Assembly: GCA_038501625.1 (NCBI GenBank)
Contig: JAZAYU010000019.1
Location: 6,356,709 to 6,420,708, forward strand
DNA from: Corbicula japonica
Lineage: Eukaryota; Mollusca; Bivalvia; Venerida; Cyrenidae
DNA: 64,000 nt
Direction of reading: 5' to 3'
Shown: piece by piece, positions 23,795 through 35,300 of the stretch
How the letters are laid out: each line of letters starts with the position of its first letter
How positions within the stretch are numbered: position 1 is the stretch's first letter
Program-made: the position numbers and the translations under genes
The notes under the pieces: generated by a model
The model's database searches: none
Seen by the model: only the letters and a program-made list of their open reading frames with translations
What the model was told of the DNA's origin: nothing

Positions 23795-24190
23795 GTGTCG
23801 CCCTTTAGAAGAAATGGCGATACTTAGGGATCGCTTTGTCCGTCTGTCTGTCTGTCACGAAAACTTAACATTGACTATAACTTTGCCATTTCATAATATT
23901 TCTTCATGAAACTTTGAAATTATATTGCTTATGACAACATGCTCATGACGATGCCAAAATCTTTAGGTCAAGGTCACATTTATTGAAGTTATGCCCCTTT
24001 TTGTATTTGGATTTTTACATGAAAACTTAAAGTTGGTTAAACTTTGCAATTTCTCAATATTTCTTCATGAAACTTTAAATTATATTGCTTAAGACAATAC
24101 ACTCATGATGATGACAAGTTGTTTTGGTCAAGATAAACACCTAGTCCAAATACTTTAGACTTCATGCTTGCCGTTTTATATTTTGCCCTT
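23795..24190. repeat. Dispersed repeat with GTCTGT tract and ~150-bp direct repeat
   Basis: Begins 'tgtcgccctttagaagaaatggcgata', a small inverted repeat, then 'ccgtctgtctgtctgtc', then two copies of 'gaaacttaa...tttctcaatatttcttcatgaaact' about 160 bp apart. Same architecture as the other palindrome-led tandem elements. Confidence 0.7.
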
Positions 24191-24486
24191 TACTATCAAG
24201 CTGACATAACAAGAAAATGAAAAAATGATAAATAAGTTATGTCAGGTCTTATTTATAGGACTACATGTAGATAAACACCCATCTAGTTAACACTTTTAAC
24301 TTTATATTCCTTATCTTCATCAACATCATTCCTTATCATCACCCACAAAAAATGTTTATTACTTGAGGGATTTACTACAGAATTCAAAAATCATCTTCCA
24401 TATCATATGTGGTAAGGTTCATAACTCTGGCAATCATATTTCCTGAATTATCTTCCCATTATATGATAAATCTTACAATTTTTAAC

Positions 24487-24674
24487 TTAAGGTAGTCTAA
24501 CTGTAATGCTTTCCTGCGCATAAATTTGCGACGTCATCAAACATCGGCTCGCTTGTCAGAGCCGATAGTAACCGAAGCGACATCGATTATTGTCGACTGT
24601 TAGTGACAGTTAACCGAGTATTCCCGACATTCGAGAAAAAAGCGCGGGAAATCATTACAGTTAGACTACCTTAA
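24487..24674. mobile_element. MITE with TTAAGGTAGTCTAACTG ends (188 bp)
   Basis: TTAAGGTAGTCTAACTGTAA on the left and TTACAGTTAGACTACCTTAA on the right are perfect inverted repeats, TTAA at both edges. The interior has 'gcgacgtcatcaaacatcgg' and 'gagccgatagtaaccgaag'. Confidence 0.93.
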
Positions 24675-26425
24675 AATTTACCTTAAAAATTTAACTTCAC
24701 TTGAATAAAAAATCCATATATCATCACCTTACTGCAAAAACGGTGTAAGTACCATTGAAATATGAAGGACCACTTTTGGAAAAAGGTGACGCTATATAAT
24801 TTTTAGGAATACAGTTTTGTCTGCCTATTATCAGTTACATATTTTACGGTTATTTTCTTTGGCTGGAGAATAGGCTACTGTTTTACTGTTGCAATTTATG
24901 ACATTACCGTTTACGTTTAGTTCATGTTCTATTTTTGTTTGACCTCTTTTCCGCAAGCATATTCAATTCTATATATACCAGTTTGATTTCAAAGCTACAT
25001 TTCTGGGGGCATATTGTCAATTACCAATGACAGCTCTAGATACATGCAGAGGTCAAAATGACCATTTAACACTACGGACAGATGATGTCCTATTTGTGAC
25101 CTTTGTCAACAGAATACACTGTTAGTTATATGTCACAAAACACCCCTGTGGTTATATTCTAATGATAAAATAAAACTACTGGTAATGGGGCTTTATTGTA
25201 GGTTGAAAAAATAACATTGTATTTGTTCTGTTCAAAGTTTTTAAAGTAGATGATATAACTGCAAATAACCCAAATCACAAAATGTGTCGAATAATGTTTT
25301 TTTCCTTTCTTTCCTTTGCTGTTTTAAAGCATCTAGATGAAAATCAACAAATACTTTAACGTCTTAATTATTTGACTATTCCAATTTTCTGTAAAATTCC
25401 CAATACTTTAGCTATGTGTCACCAGGCTTCTCAAATGTATAAGAAAAAAACTGCACCCTATATGAATAATAAATAGGTTGGATCAAAGTCAAAGAAGGGA
25501 GTGTCCATATCAGTGGACTAAACAAATGTCCATTATACAAGTATCAACACGGTTTAAGAGGTTTCACAGGTTGAGGTCAAATAGTTTTGGTTTTGATAGT
25601 AATCCACAATGTTTTTTTTAACGTTTTTTTTTTGGCCAACGTATCCCTGATTGTTGTCAATCAAATCTCAAAACATTCAATCAGCAGGAAAATCTTTGAC
25701 AATAAATTTTGAAAAAAAGCTATAAATTCTTATTACCTCCCTTTAAAAGAGAAGTTTAAATGGGAAACGGACAGACTTTTAAACAGCGTAAAACACATTG
25801 AGATTGAGATTTAAAAACATAAAATAGATCATGATTATTTATTTTATAATATTTGGTAAACAAATTATATCCTCTTTTGAGTTGAAATTTAAAAAAAATG
25901 AAATCCAGATTTCATGATCAATTTACCGAGTCATCTGTTACTTCTGATTTCAATTTCAGTAGATTTTGGCTTGCAGCCAAAACATCAAACACGTGGCGCG
26001 GTGACTGATATTTTCATTGAGAAGTAGCGGCAAAGTTTAATTGACAGAACGTTGTTCATACTCGTAGTAATCACGCCTTCATGTTGCTTTACTTTAAGCC
26101 ACACCTTTTGTCATTGCATTGGTGCTACATGTATCATTCAAATCTTTACAAAACGTCATTTTCAGTCCAACTTTGGCAAGCGACAAAAATTTGATTGAAA
26201 GCTAAACCTTGTTTGAAAGTAGAACCCTGCGTCTTCTGATTGGAGCGTCAGTTGTAACAGTCGTCAGACTCACTTAAAAAAGCTATCAGCGTCTTTTGAA
26301 GTAGTTATCGGCATCTTTTGAAGTGTTGCAGTGCAACAAATATTTATAGAGCTCGCTAGCAGGGTCAAAATCTAATTGAAATCGAAATCTGTAGTAATAA
26401 GAGTTTGATTTTATCAATTGCTTTT
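24675..26425. other. Intronic, no gene seen
   Basis: AT-rich sequence with poly-T runs near 25610-25630. I found no exon, RNA gene or clear repeat boundary here. It lies inside the inferred first CREBRF intron. Confidence 0.4.
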
Positions 26426-26426
26426 T

Positions 26427-27757
26427 AGCTCACCTGAGCCATAGGCTCATGGTGAGCTATTGTGACCCGTCTTTGTCCGGCGTCCGTCGTCCGGCGTCCG
26501 TCGTCCGTCGTCCGTCAACAATTTCCTTTAAACAACATCTCCTCTGAAACCACTTGATGGATTTTAACCAAATTTGTCCTGAAGCATCCTGGCACTGATG
26601 TCTACAAAAGTTGTTCAAATCATGACCATAGGGTCAAGGTCAAGGTCACTGCTGCTAAAAATAGAAATTCAGTCTTTGCTCAATTACTTGAGTTTGCTTA
26701 GGGTTATTGACTCCAAACTTGGTGTATGGGTAGCTTATATCAAATGGCAGCTTGGGGTTGCTACCCAGGTGTTTGTGATCAAGGTCAAGGTCACTGTTGC
26801 TAAAAATAGAAATTCAGTCTTTGCTCAATTACTTGAGTTTGCTAAGGCCTATTGACTCCAAACTTGGTGTATGGGTAGCTTATATCAAAAGGCAGCTTGG
26901 GGTTGCTACCCAGATGTCTGTGATTAAGGTCAAGGTCACTGTTGCTAAAAATAGAAAATCAGTTTCTGCTTAATAACTTGAGTTTACTTTGGCATATTGA
27001 CTCTAAACTTGGTGTATGGGTAGCTTATATCAAAAGGCAGCTTGGGGTTGCTACCCAGGTGTCTGTGATTAAGGTCAAGGTCACTGTTACTAAAAATAGA
27101 AATTCAGTTTCTACTTAATTACTTGAGATTGCTTTGGCCTATTGACTCCAAACTTGGTATATGGATAGCTTATATCTAGAGACAGCTTTGGGTTGCTACC
27201 CAGGAGACGGTGATTAAGGTCAAGGTCACTGTTACTAAAAATAGAAATTCAGTTTCTACTTAATTACTTGAGATTGCTTTGGCCTATTGACTCCAAACTT
27301 GGTATATGGATAGCTTAAATTAAGAGGCAACTTGGGAAAGCTACCTACGTGTCTGTGATCAAGGTCAAGGTCACTGTTACTAAAAATAGAAATTCAGTTT
27401 CCACTTAATAACTTGAGTTTGCTTTTGTTTTTTGACTCCACACTTGGTGTATGAGTAGCTTATATCAAACGGCAGCTTGGGATTGCTACCCAGGTGTCTC
27501 TGATCAAGGTTAAGGTCACTGTTGCTAAAAATAGAAATTCAGTTTCCACTTAATAACTTGAGTTTGCTTCGGCATATTGACTCCAAACTTGGTATATGGG
27601 TAGCTTATAACAAGAGACAAATTGGGATTGTTAACCCACGTGTCTGTGATCAAGGTCAAGGTCACTGTTGCTAAAAATAAAAATTCAGTTTCTGGTTAAT
27701 AACTTGAGTTTCATACTCAGGTGAGCGATTCAGGGCCATCATGGCCCTCTTGTTTGG
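26427..27757. mobile_element. Pearl/Helitron-like element with ~155-bp internal tandem core
   Basis: The left end is an inverted repeat: 'agctcacctgagccat' answered by 'aggctcatggtgagct'. Then comes a CGTCCGTCGTCC tract (26475-26515), then about eight copies of a unit with 'caaggtcactgttgctaaaa', 'actccaaacttggtgtatgg' and 'ggcagcttggggttgctacc'. The right end is 'ctcaggtgagcg' followed by the palindrome 'gggccatcatggccc' and 'tcttgttt'. Non-coding. A hairpin near the 3' end plus a tandem core fits Pearl-type Helitron-like elements of bivalves; this is inference. Confidence 0.85.
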
Positions 27758-27771
27758 TAAATTGAGCTTTT

Positions 27772-27950
27772 GATGCGTGGGCAAACAATTTATCCAGATC
27801 AGCCGGCACATAATGTGCTGTTTGATCAGGTCTAAACTATTTGCTTTTAGTAATAAGATTACTTTTTACCAAGAGGCAAGTCAATTCCAGATCCAGGCTA
27901 TATAACACAGTTGTGCTATCTGATCTGGATCTTGAGTAATGGCTGGGTGT
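27772..27950. mobile_element. TH element copy, truncated
   Basis: Starts 'gatgcgtgggcaaacaattt' directly after the Pearl-like element; both halves are decayed ('gatcagccggcacataatgt', 'gctatctgatctggatct'). Confidence 0.75.
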
Positions 27951-27999
27951 AAAGGGCTATCCTAAATTGTGTAGAAGATGTGCTTAACCTGGGATGTTA

Positions 28000-28435
28000 T
28001 CAGAATCTACACTTTTCATTTTTCGATTTAATACGGTATATTAGGTCAGACCAAGAAGTGAATAGTATAGATTAGTGATGTTCCGATTGTCGCCGATGAT
28101 CGAGTAATCGTCGGAGAAGCTTGAAAGTCGGCGACGTCCATTCTGACTACAGAGAATCAATTCTTCTCACTAATTCTGCTTTTAAACAATATTCGCTTTG
28201 AAGAAAATTTTCTGATGTATATAAGGTCAGACCGAGAAGTGAATAGTATAGATGCAGATCAGACTTCACTTATCTGCCATCTGATCTGGATCTACACTGT
28301 TCACTTTTTGATTTGATATATTTGGTTATTTCTGAACAAGAGTTTAGAATGCACTATTTGCCATCTGATCTGGATCTACATGTACACTGTTCGCAAATGC
28401 CTTAACCAAAATTCGTTTATGGAGTAAAAGGTTAA
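28000..28435. mobile_element. Rearranged TH copies just upstream of CREBRF exon 2
   Basis: Two TH halves surround foreign sequence at 28080-28210 that begins 'gttccgattgtcgccgatg'. The phrase 'aggtcagaccgagaagtgaa' or a variant occurs twice. The right edge 'gagtaaaaggttaa' ends 34 nt before exon 2. Confidence 0.75.
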
Positions 28436-28469
28436 AGTAACTTACATGTTAATGTTTTTATCGTTGCAG

Positions 28470-29340
28470 AGTTGAGAGTTTGTCCAGCACTGCAAGAGGA
28501 AGTGTTGTAACTACTGTTACAAATTCACTAAGCTCGGCGTATTCTAGTCCAGGACTGGTTTTAATCGCAGATCAGTATTCAAGCTCTACACCCGTGTGTG
28601 AAACAATAACAAGGCCTGCTGAAATCCTAACAAACGACAACAGCTTGCAACTTGAGACGTGCCTTCCAAGTTCTAATAGTCGTACTTTACCACCACCGCA
28701 ACCAGTGTCCGATCCTGTGCCAGAAGTCATTGGCAGGCCGAGACCTACTAGTTGGATTCAATCCCCACAAACTTGTGATCTGATTAGACAATTGCTTATC
28801 AGAAACTTACGGGCACAAAAACTTTATCAGCAACAACAACAACAGCAGCAGCAGCAACATTTAGTAGCACAGACCAACTTGGCTGTACAGGCTGGTCCTC
28901 CTTTACAGACGGTGCACGAAGGCAGTTCCCTACAGCAAATTGTGACAAGCCCCACTGCACACGCTGTGCAGCACACCAGCCCTTCTACACATACAGTGCA
29001 GCAAGTAAGCTCCACTTTGCAAGCTTTGCAGCAGGCTTGTTCCCCTTCCCAGATAGCGCAACAAGAGGTTTTTAGCCCACAACAAGCATTGAGACAACAA
29101 CAACAACAAAATCTGCTCATTCAGAAGCAACTCAAGCTACTGCAGACGCTCAAACTGCGACAGCAACAGCAGTCGTTACAAAAACAGTTGAACGCCAAAC
29201 ATACCGGGAACCAGACGGCTCCTGGTAACACTGCAGCGCCATCTCTTTTGCAGCGTGTAGAGGAACCATCCTACCCTGGCGAGAGGAGTCCTGTTGTAAT
29301 TCAACCTATGACTCTCAGTAAATTAGGGGCCAGAGATAGG
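28470..29340 (+). CDS. CREBRF: Gln-rich open exon 2 of CREBRF (leader or N-terminal extension)
   Basis: Acceptor 'atcgttgcag' at 28460-28469, donor 'gatagg|gtaggc' (GT at 29341). From 28471 the frame is open for 290 codons and ends exactly on a codon boundary, joining CCA ATG GAT of the next exon. The peptide is Ser/Thr/Val-rich, then Gln-rich, with ten Gln at about 28831-28860 coded by mixed CAA/CAG. No ATG occurs in any frame from 28470 to 29307; the first, at 29308, is in frame and gives [11 protein letters not shown] before the splice. Either this is a translated N-terminal extension begun upstream (Gln-rich N-termini are known in insect REPTOR) or a leader kept free of AUG. Confidence 0.75.
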
Positions 29341-32300
29341 GTAGGCTTATGTTTTTATTATTTTTGTGGTTTAACTCATAATTCATGCAAACACCATTAA
29401 TCACATGGGTCACCAGTGTAGATCCATATCAGATGGCACATTTGTGCCATCTGATGGCACATTTGTGCCATCTGATCAGGATATACACTATTGGCTTTTA
29501 GATTCATTACGTTATTTCTGACCAATATATGGCCTGTATAGATCCAGATTAGAGGGCACAATTGTATCAAATGATCTGGATGTACACTGATTGCACATGC
29601 ATTAAAATGTTTCGACAATTTGTCAGCATTTAAATCCGTTACTCTATAGATACACCTTTTATTGCATGGGCTAACCATGTAGATCCAGGTCAGCCAGCAC
29701 ATCCATCAGGATCTACACTGTTCCCTTTTAGATTTGTGAGATGTGAGAAGTGCAGATCCAGGTTAGACAGCACAGATGTGCTGGCAGATCTGGATCTACA
29801 CTGTTTGCCCACATAATATTGATGCTTCTATGGAGTAAAGAGTTGACATTTAAAAAAATCTTCAAATGTGTCAACAAATAATCATGATTTTGTTGGCATT
29901 TTAAAACATTCTCTAACCAACTTGTCAGAAATTATTTAAGACGTCATTTTCCAATGTTTCACTTGACAAAACCAAGTTTATTATTCATGATTCAAGTGCT
30001 AAAGGGATAAAATTTGGAGTTGTTAGTACCGAAACTTTTGAGTTGTATTACATAGAAATGCCAAACTAATTGGAAAGTGGTTTTCTCGGTGAAATAATCA
30101 CTTCCCTAATTAACCCTTTATCCAAATATACGGGTTTTATCATACGTGTAAACAGTGGAGATCCAGGTTAGCCGGCACATCTGACCTAACAGCAAACTAT
30201 GTGAGGCACGCCACGGGAAAAGGTACCTTTGGGCAGTTGACGTCAATCCTTGAAACAACGTCATAAAGTTGAGCAGACGACATTAATTATTATGCAATTC
30301 GCGGTAAAAATACCATTTTATTGTCAAAATGTGTAACAAAATCGCTGTTTTGTTATGAGAAAATAATAGAAATTTGAAAGTTCTTTCTAAATATAGTAAC
30401 AACAAAAATGACACAAAAAATGACCAAAGGTACCTTTTCCCGTGGCGTGCCTCATGAAGATCCTGATCTCTGCCAATTGATTAGGATCTTAAATGTTCGC
30501 TGTGTAGGATCTTGAATGTTCGCTGTTAGATTCATTTAGTTATTTCTGGCCAAAAAAAAACAAAAAGTAACAGTAGCTGTTACCACATAAGACAAAACCC
30601 ATACTGTACTATCATTATATTTTGCGATTGTTAAATTATCATGTATTTGTGCAAAGGAAGGTGCATGAATTCAAACCCTTGCAAAATCAATCCCTTGAAT
30701 ATCCAGTGTTAAGGGAATAATAAAAATGTGCTTTCACTTTGAACCAGGAAGTAAGATTTCCTTGAATTTCTTGAAAACCCTAACATTATTTTGAGGAATT
30801 GGCACTAGACATTGTAGACCAGCATATACTTATTTCAGGTATGAGTTGCTTTGGTATACTGTTCAAGAATTTCAGAGTTCTCATGCAAATGGTTTTTCTT
30901 TTGTTTTACTATTTGCTTGGTTATTAGAACATGAATTAGACTAAACTGAGCTTGCAAACATTTACTACATCCATAGCTAAATACATTTATTTACTAAAAT
31001 CTAGGTGGCAATAAGTATTTCCCCCAAAATTCTTTTTTTGAAATTTTAGCCTGTTTTCGCCATTTGCAATGTTTGCGATACCTTAAGTGAAATTTGATCC
31101 TTGCGTAATTTAATGATAACAAAGTACATATCAAGTAAAAAGTTTACTGATCTAACTGAGAAAGGCAAATTCGTCAAGTATTAAGAGCCGAGTCAGCTGA
31201 TTTTGTCAATATAATCAGGAAATATAAAGAACATGTGCACTATTACGGCCTTGAAAATTGCAGATTTTCTATTGATCCAGACGTTTACAGAATATATTGT
31301 GCTCAATAATGTTTCTAGCCTTGCCAGAAATTCATGTGTAATTCTACTAACTGTTGCTGGCCTTCCAAGAATATATTCCATGTTCAATATAAACTGCTGC
31401 TGGCCTTGCTGTGAACCTAAGGCAGCAATATAATTCAATCCATGTTATATTGCCCTGTAAATCAATTCAGTACAGTGGTTTGCAAGGTCAGTGCTTTTGT
31501 TATTTACAAGTGCCTGGCCCGATCACAATTTCTAATACTCAATGCAGTTTTAAATGTTACTTATGATTTTTGTTCCCCAAACGAGATCAAGGCATTATCA
31601 GACTACCCCCCCCCCCCCCCTCCGCATCCCTGAAACATATAAAGGGCTGTCTGTCTGACTGACTGCCTGACCCTGCCAAGCCGTGTCTTATCTGTCTTGA
31701 GGTCCAACCATCTGTCTATCCATCGATCCGTCTGTCAGGTCTTGTCTGCCTGTCCTGTCTGTGTGTCTTGACTTTTCTCTGTCTGTCCGTCCATCTGTTG
31801 GTCTCTCTGAATGTGTGTCTCTCTACATTTCCCAGTCAGTTTTAAATTATTAAGTTAATAAGATAAAAAAAAAATAAAAAAAATAATACAGAATTAAAAC
31901 ATGAAATTAATGTTTTATGGGGAATAATATTATTTCAAGACTGCCTCTTGATTACAGTGTACATATTATTCCACTTCTGTCTTTTAAGTAGTTCAGAAGT
32001 TGTTTTTCAAAATTTTACTGTTCATCTCAAGTGTTGACCTTGAAAATTGATATTATAAAGAATTTTTAGATAATTAAACCCTTTACTCATCCCATATGGA
32101 ATTAATCTCATGTGTGATCAGTTAGATCTAGATCAGCACATCTATGCAGCAGATCTGGATCTACACTTGTCGTTTTTGGATCAGAAGTTAATCGATCAAT
32201 AAAACAATATATAAATCCATCATTCAATCAAATTCATCATTCAATCTAAAAGTGAACAGTTTAGATCCAGGTCTAGATCAGCCTGCACATCTATCCAGTA

Positions 32301-35300
32301 GATCTGGATCTACACTAGTCGCTTTTCGGTCGGAAGTTAATCGATCAATCAATCAACATATCAGTCAATCATTCAATCAAATTCATCATTCAATCTAAAA
32401 GTGAACTGTTTAGATCCAGATCAGATTTCTCAGGTGTTCAAGCTGATCTGGATCTACACTGTTAGCCCATGGGATAAAAGCTATTTCCCATAAAAATAAT
32501 TGGTTTAGACATTGTCAAAGTATTAAAATAATAGAGACCCCATTTTAAAGCCTGCAGTCATCATTATTACAATTATATCAATTATAAACATTCAAATAAG
32601 AATGAGATATACGGTTATTGCACAAAGGTGACATGTTTATGTTTACCACTCACATATTGCTCATGATGGGTCATGATGACATTGAATCATAGAGATTTTA
32701 TTTTTTATTTACAGAAAGGTTGTTAACATACCTGTCCTTTAAATGCTTAAAATTGTTGTGAAAAACAGTAAATGTATACTCACCCCTACCCCCTCTAAAT
32801 GCTTAAAATTGTTGTTAAAAATAGTAAATGTATACTCACCCCTACCCCCTCTAAATGCTTAAATTTGTTGTTAAAAACAGTAAATGTATACTCACCCCTA
32901 CCCCCTCCGCCCCTGATTCCCACCCCCTGATAAAAACTGTGATATATCACTGGCAGCTAATTATTATTTTATTGGTAAAATACTCCTGTGAACAGTTAAT
33001 GGACTCTAAAAGTGACTAGTTTAAATCCGGTCAGTCCACACCCTTGTTCAGTTTGATCAGGATCTACGCTAGTCACACATGGACAAATGGGTTAAAACAA
33101 AACATTTCATTTATAAGTGCTTGCGAAATAAAAATGTTGCGAGTTTTAGTCTTAACTTCCAGATTTGTATTTATCCAGTCCAACCTTGGCTAAAGACCAA
33201 CCTTTTTTTTGGTCCCCATATGTCCTCGAACTTCTGGGTTTTCCCCTAAAAGGTCTTTGAAAACAGGATTGACTTAAATTGATCTATTTGTAAAATTTAT
33301 TTGTACATTTCAGCCAATGGATTTCACAGAAAATATGGAATATAGATACACATTGTCAACACATGACATCCCGGCGTTCGTGACGACGTGCGGAGATCTT
33401 CCATTGTCTACAGACTTCATCGATGCCAGTATCTACGCATCAAGTCCAAACTCACTGCACTTGTACGAACAAGAAAAACTTGATATGCAGAGTACGCTGG
33501 GAATCAACACGAGTTGCACGAGTGTTGAGCATGGATCGTCCTCGGACGACTTTGACTTGAAAGCTCAGTACGAAGTATCACAAGACATTGGTAGCTTCCC
33601 GCTGGCGGAGTTGAGCCCCGTCGTGAGTCATATGTCGTCTATGAAGCCTTCCCTTGGTGAAATTTCATGGTCGGATAATTTGAAGTCTAGTCAGCGTGAT
33701 GTGTATATTAAGACAGAGTCGCCAGGGGCACAGGCACCGACCTTGGCGGAACTGAACATGAATTTGCTTGACGACATTGAATCGTTTATAAACTTCGAAA
33801 TGAATGTGAACTCAAATTGTGGTTATTCAGATACCAAAGTGAAACAAGAACCAGGTACTTCTGTGACCGATGAAACATTGGACTTGCTAGTTCAGACTGG
33901 TTCAGGTGGAGTGCACAGATCATCTACCAGTGTTCAATACCCAGTAGCGGGAGCTATTGTTAAAACAGAGCCACTGGAAGTCCCTCAGCCTTGCAGTGGA
34001 AAACACCAGTTGTCTTTCACACCAATGATGGTTGTCAAACCAGATTTAGTTGTCCCACAGGGAAGAACAGTCGAGTCGAAAGCTCCTTTAACAACCATCA
34101 AAGAAATAGACATTTCAGATTTTGCGACCTTGCAGAAACTGTTGGCCCCAAGTGCTCCCTTGCAGGTAAAGGGTGCACGTAAAAGGGCAGTCTCAGAGTC
34201 GCAAACTATGCAGAGACCGGTTTCCAGAAAACGGTCCCTTGGGGCCACTGGGCTGGATAGTATGGACAGAAAATGGGAGGAAATTAAACAGTTCTTGCAA
34301 ATGGAGACTCAGAATTCAGGGGAGGTTACTGTGTCAATGGCTATTCCAAATTCTCCACCGGCCAAGAGAGAGAGAACACGATATGGTAACTATTTTAATT
34401 CTTTTGTCTTGTAACATGTTTTTGTTCGTACACAAATGCATTCTTTTTAAACCTTTCCTCCATATATACACCTCTATTGCATGGGCGAACAAGTTTAGAT
34501 CCAGATAAGCTGGCACATCTGTGCCATCTGATCAGGATCTTAACTGTTTGCTTTTTGATTCATTAGGTTATTTCTGACCAAAATGCGACTTTACGGGATA
34601 TGGGTATCGGCCCGCCATGCTGTTTGATCAGGTACACTTTTTGGCTCTTCGTCAGAAATAATTGTGATGAATCTGATTGATTGTGAACAACCCAGATCTT
34701 GGTAAATCTTAATGCACAAATGAGCAGCTGATCTCAATCTAGTCTGGTCGACATTGGATGTAAGCCATAGCAAATGGAATATAAAGGGTTAAGCTGTATT
34801 AAAGTCTGTGGGAAAACCAACTAGTTTACATGACTTTAGTAAAAATTGGTTTCTGATAAACACTGCTTTTAGTACCTTAATGTTTAGTCTTGTATTTGAT
34901 CACTCAGAAAGAGTAAAAAAAAGGTTAAAAAATCCATAGATCAAAAGTTATCTCTTAGCTTAAGTGAGAAATTATTTCTGAACTTAATAAACAATTTATG
35001 TTATTATGGCCAATCATAAAACTGCACCATTTGATATCTAGAACCCAGGCAAACTAATAAAACTGGAAAAGTGGACAAATATTGGATGATTGGTCTCTTA
35101 AGAGTTGGCTCTTAATTTCAGCCAATCAGGGTCCATTATCATAAAACTAGAGTTTGATACTTTGGCATCTCATTCCTGACTGGTAGAAACTAATCTGATT
35201 GGCAAATAGCTTTGACTTGATTTGGTGTTTGATTGTTTCCCTTTGTAGATTCCACTAGTTCTGTTTTACCTTGACCTTTGCTGTTTGATTTTACAGATTC

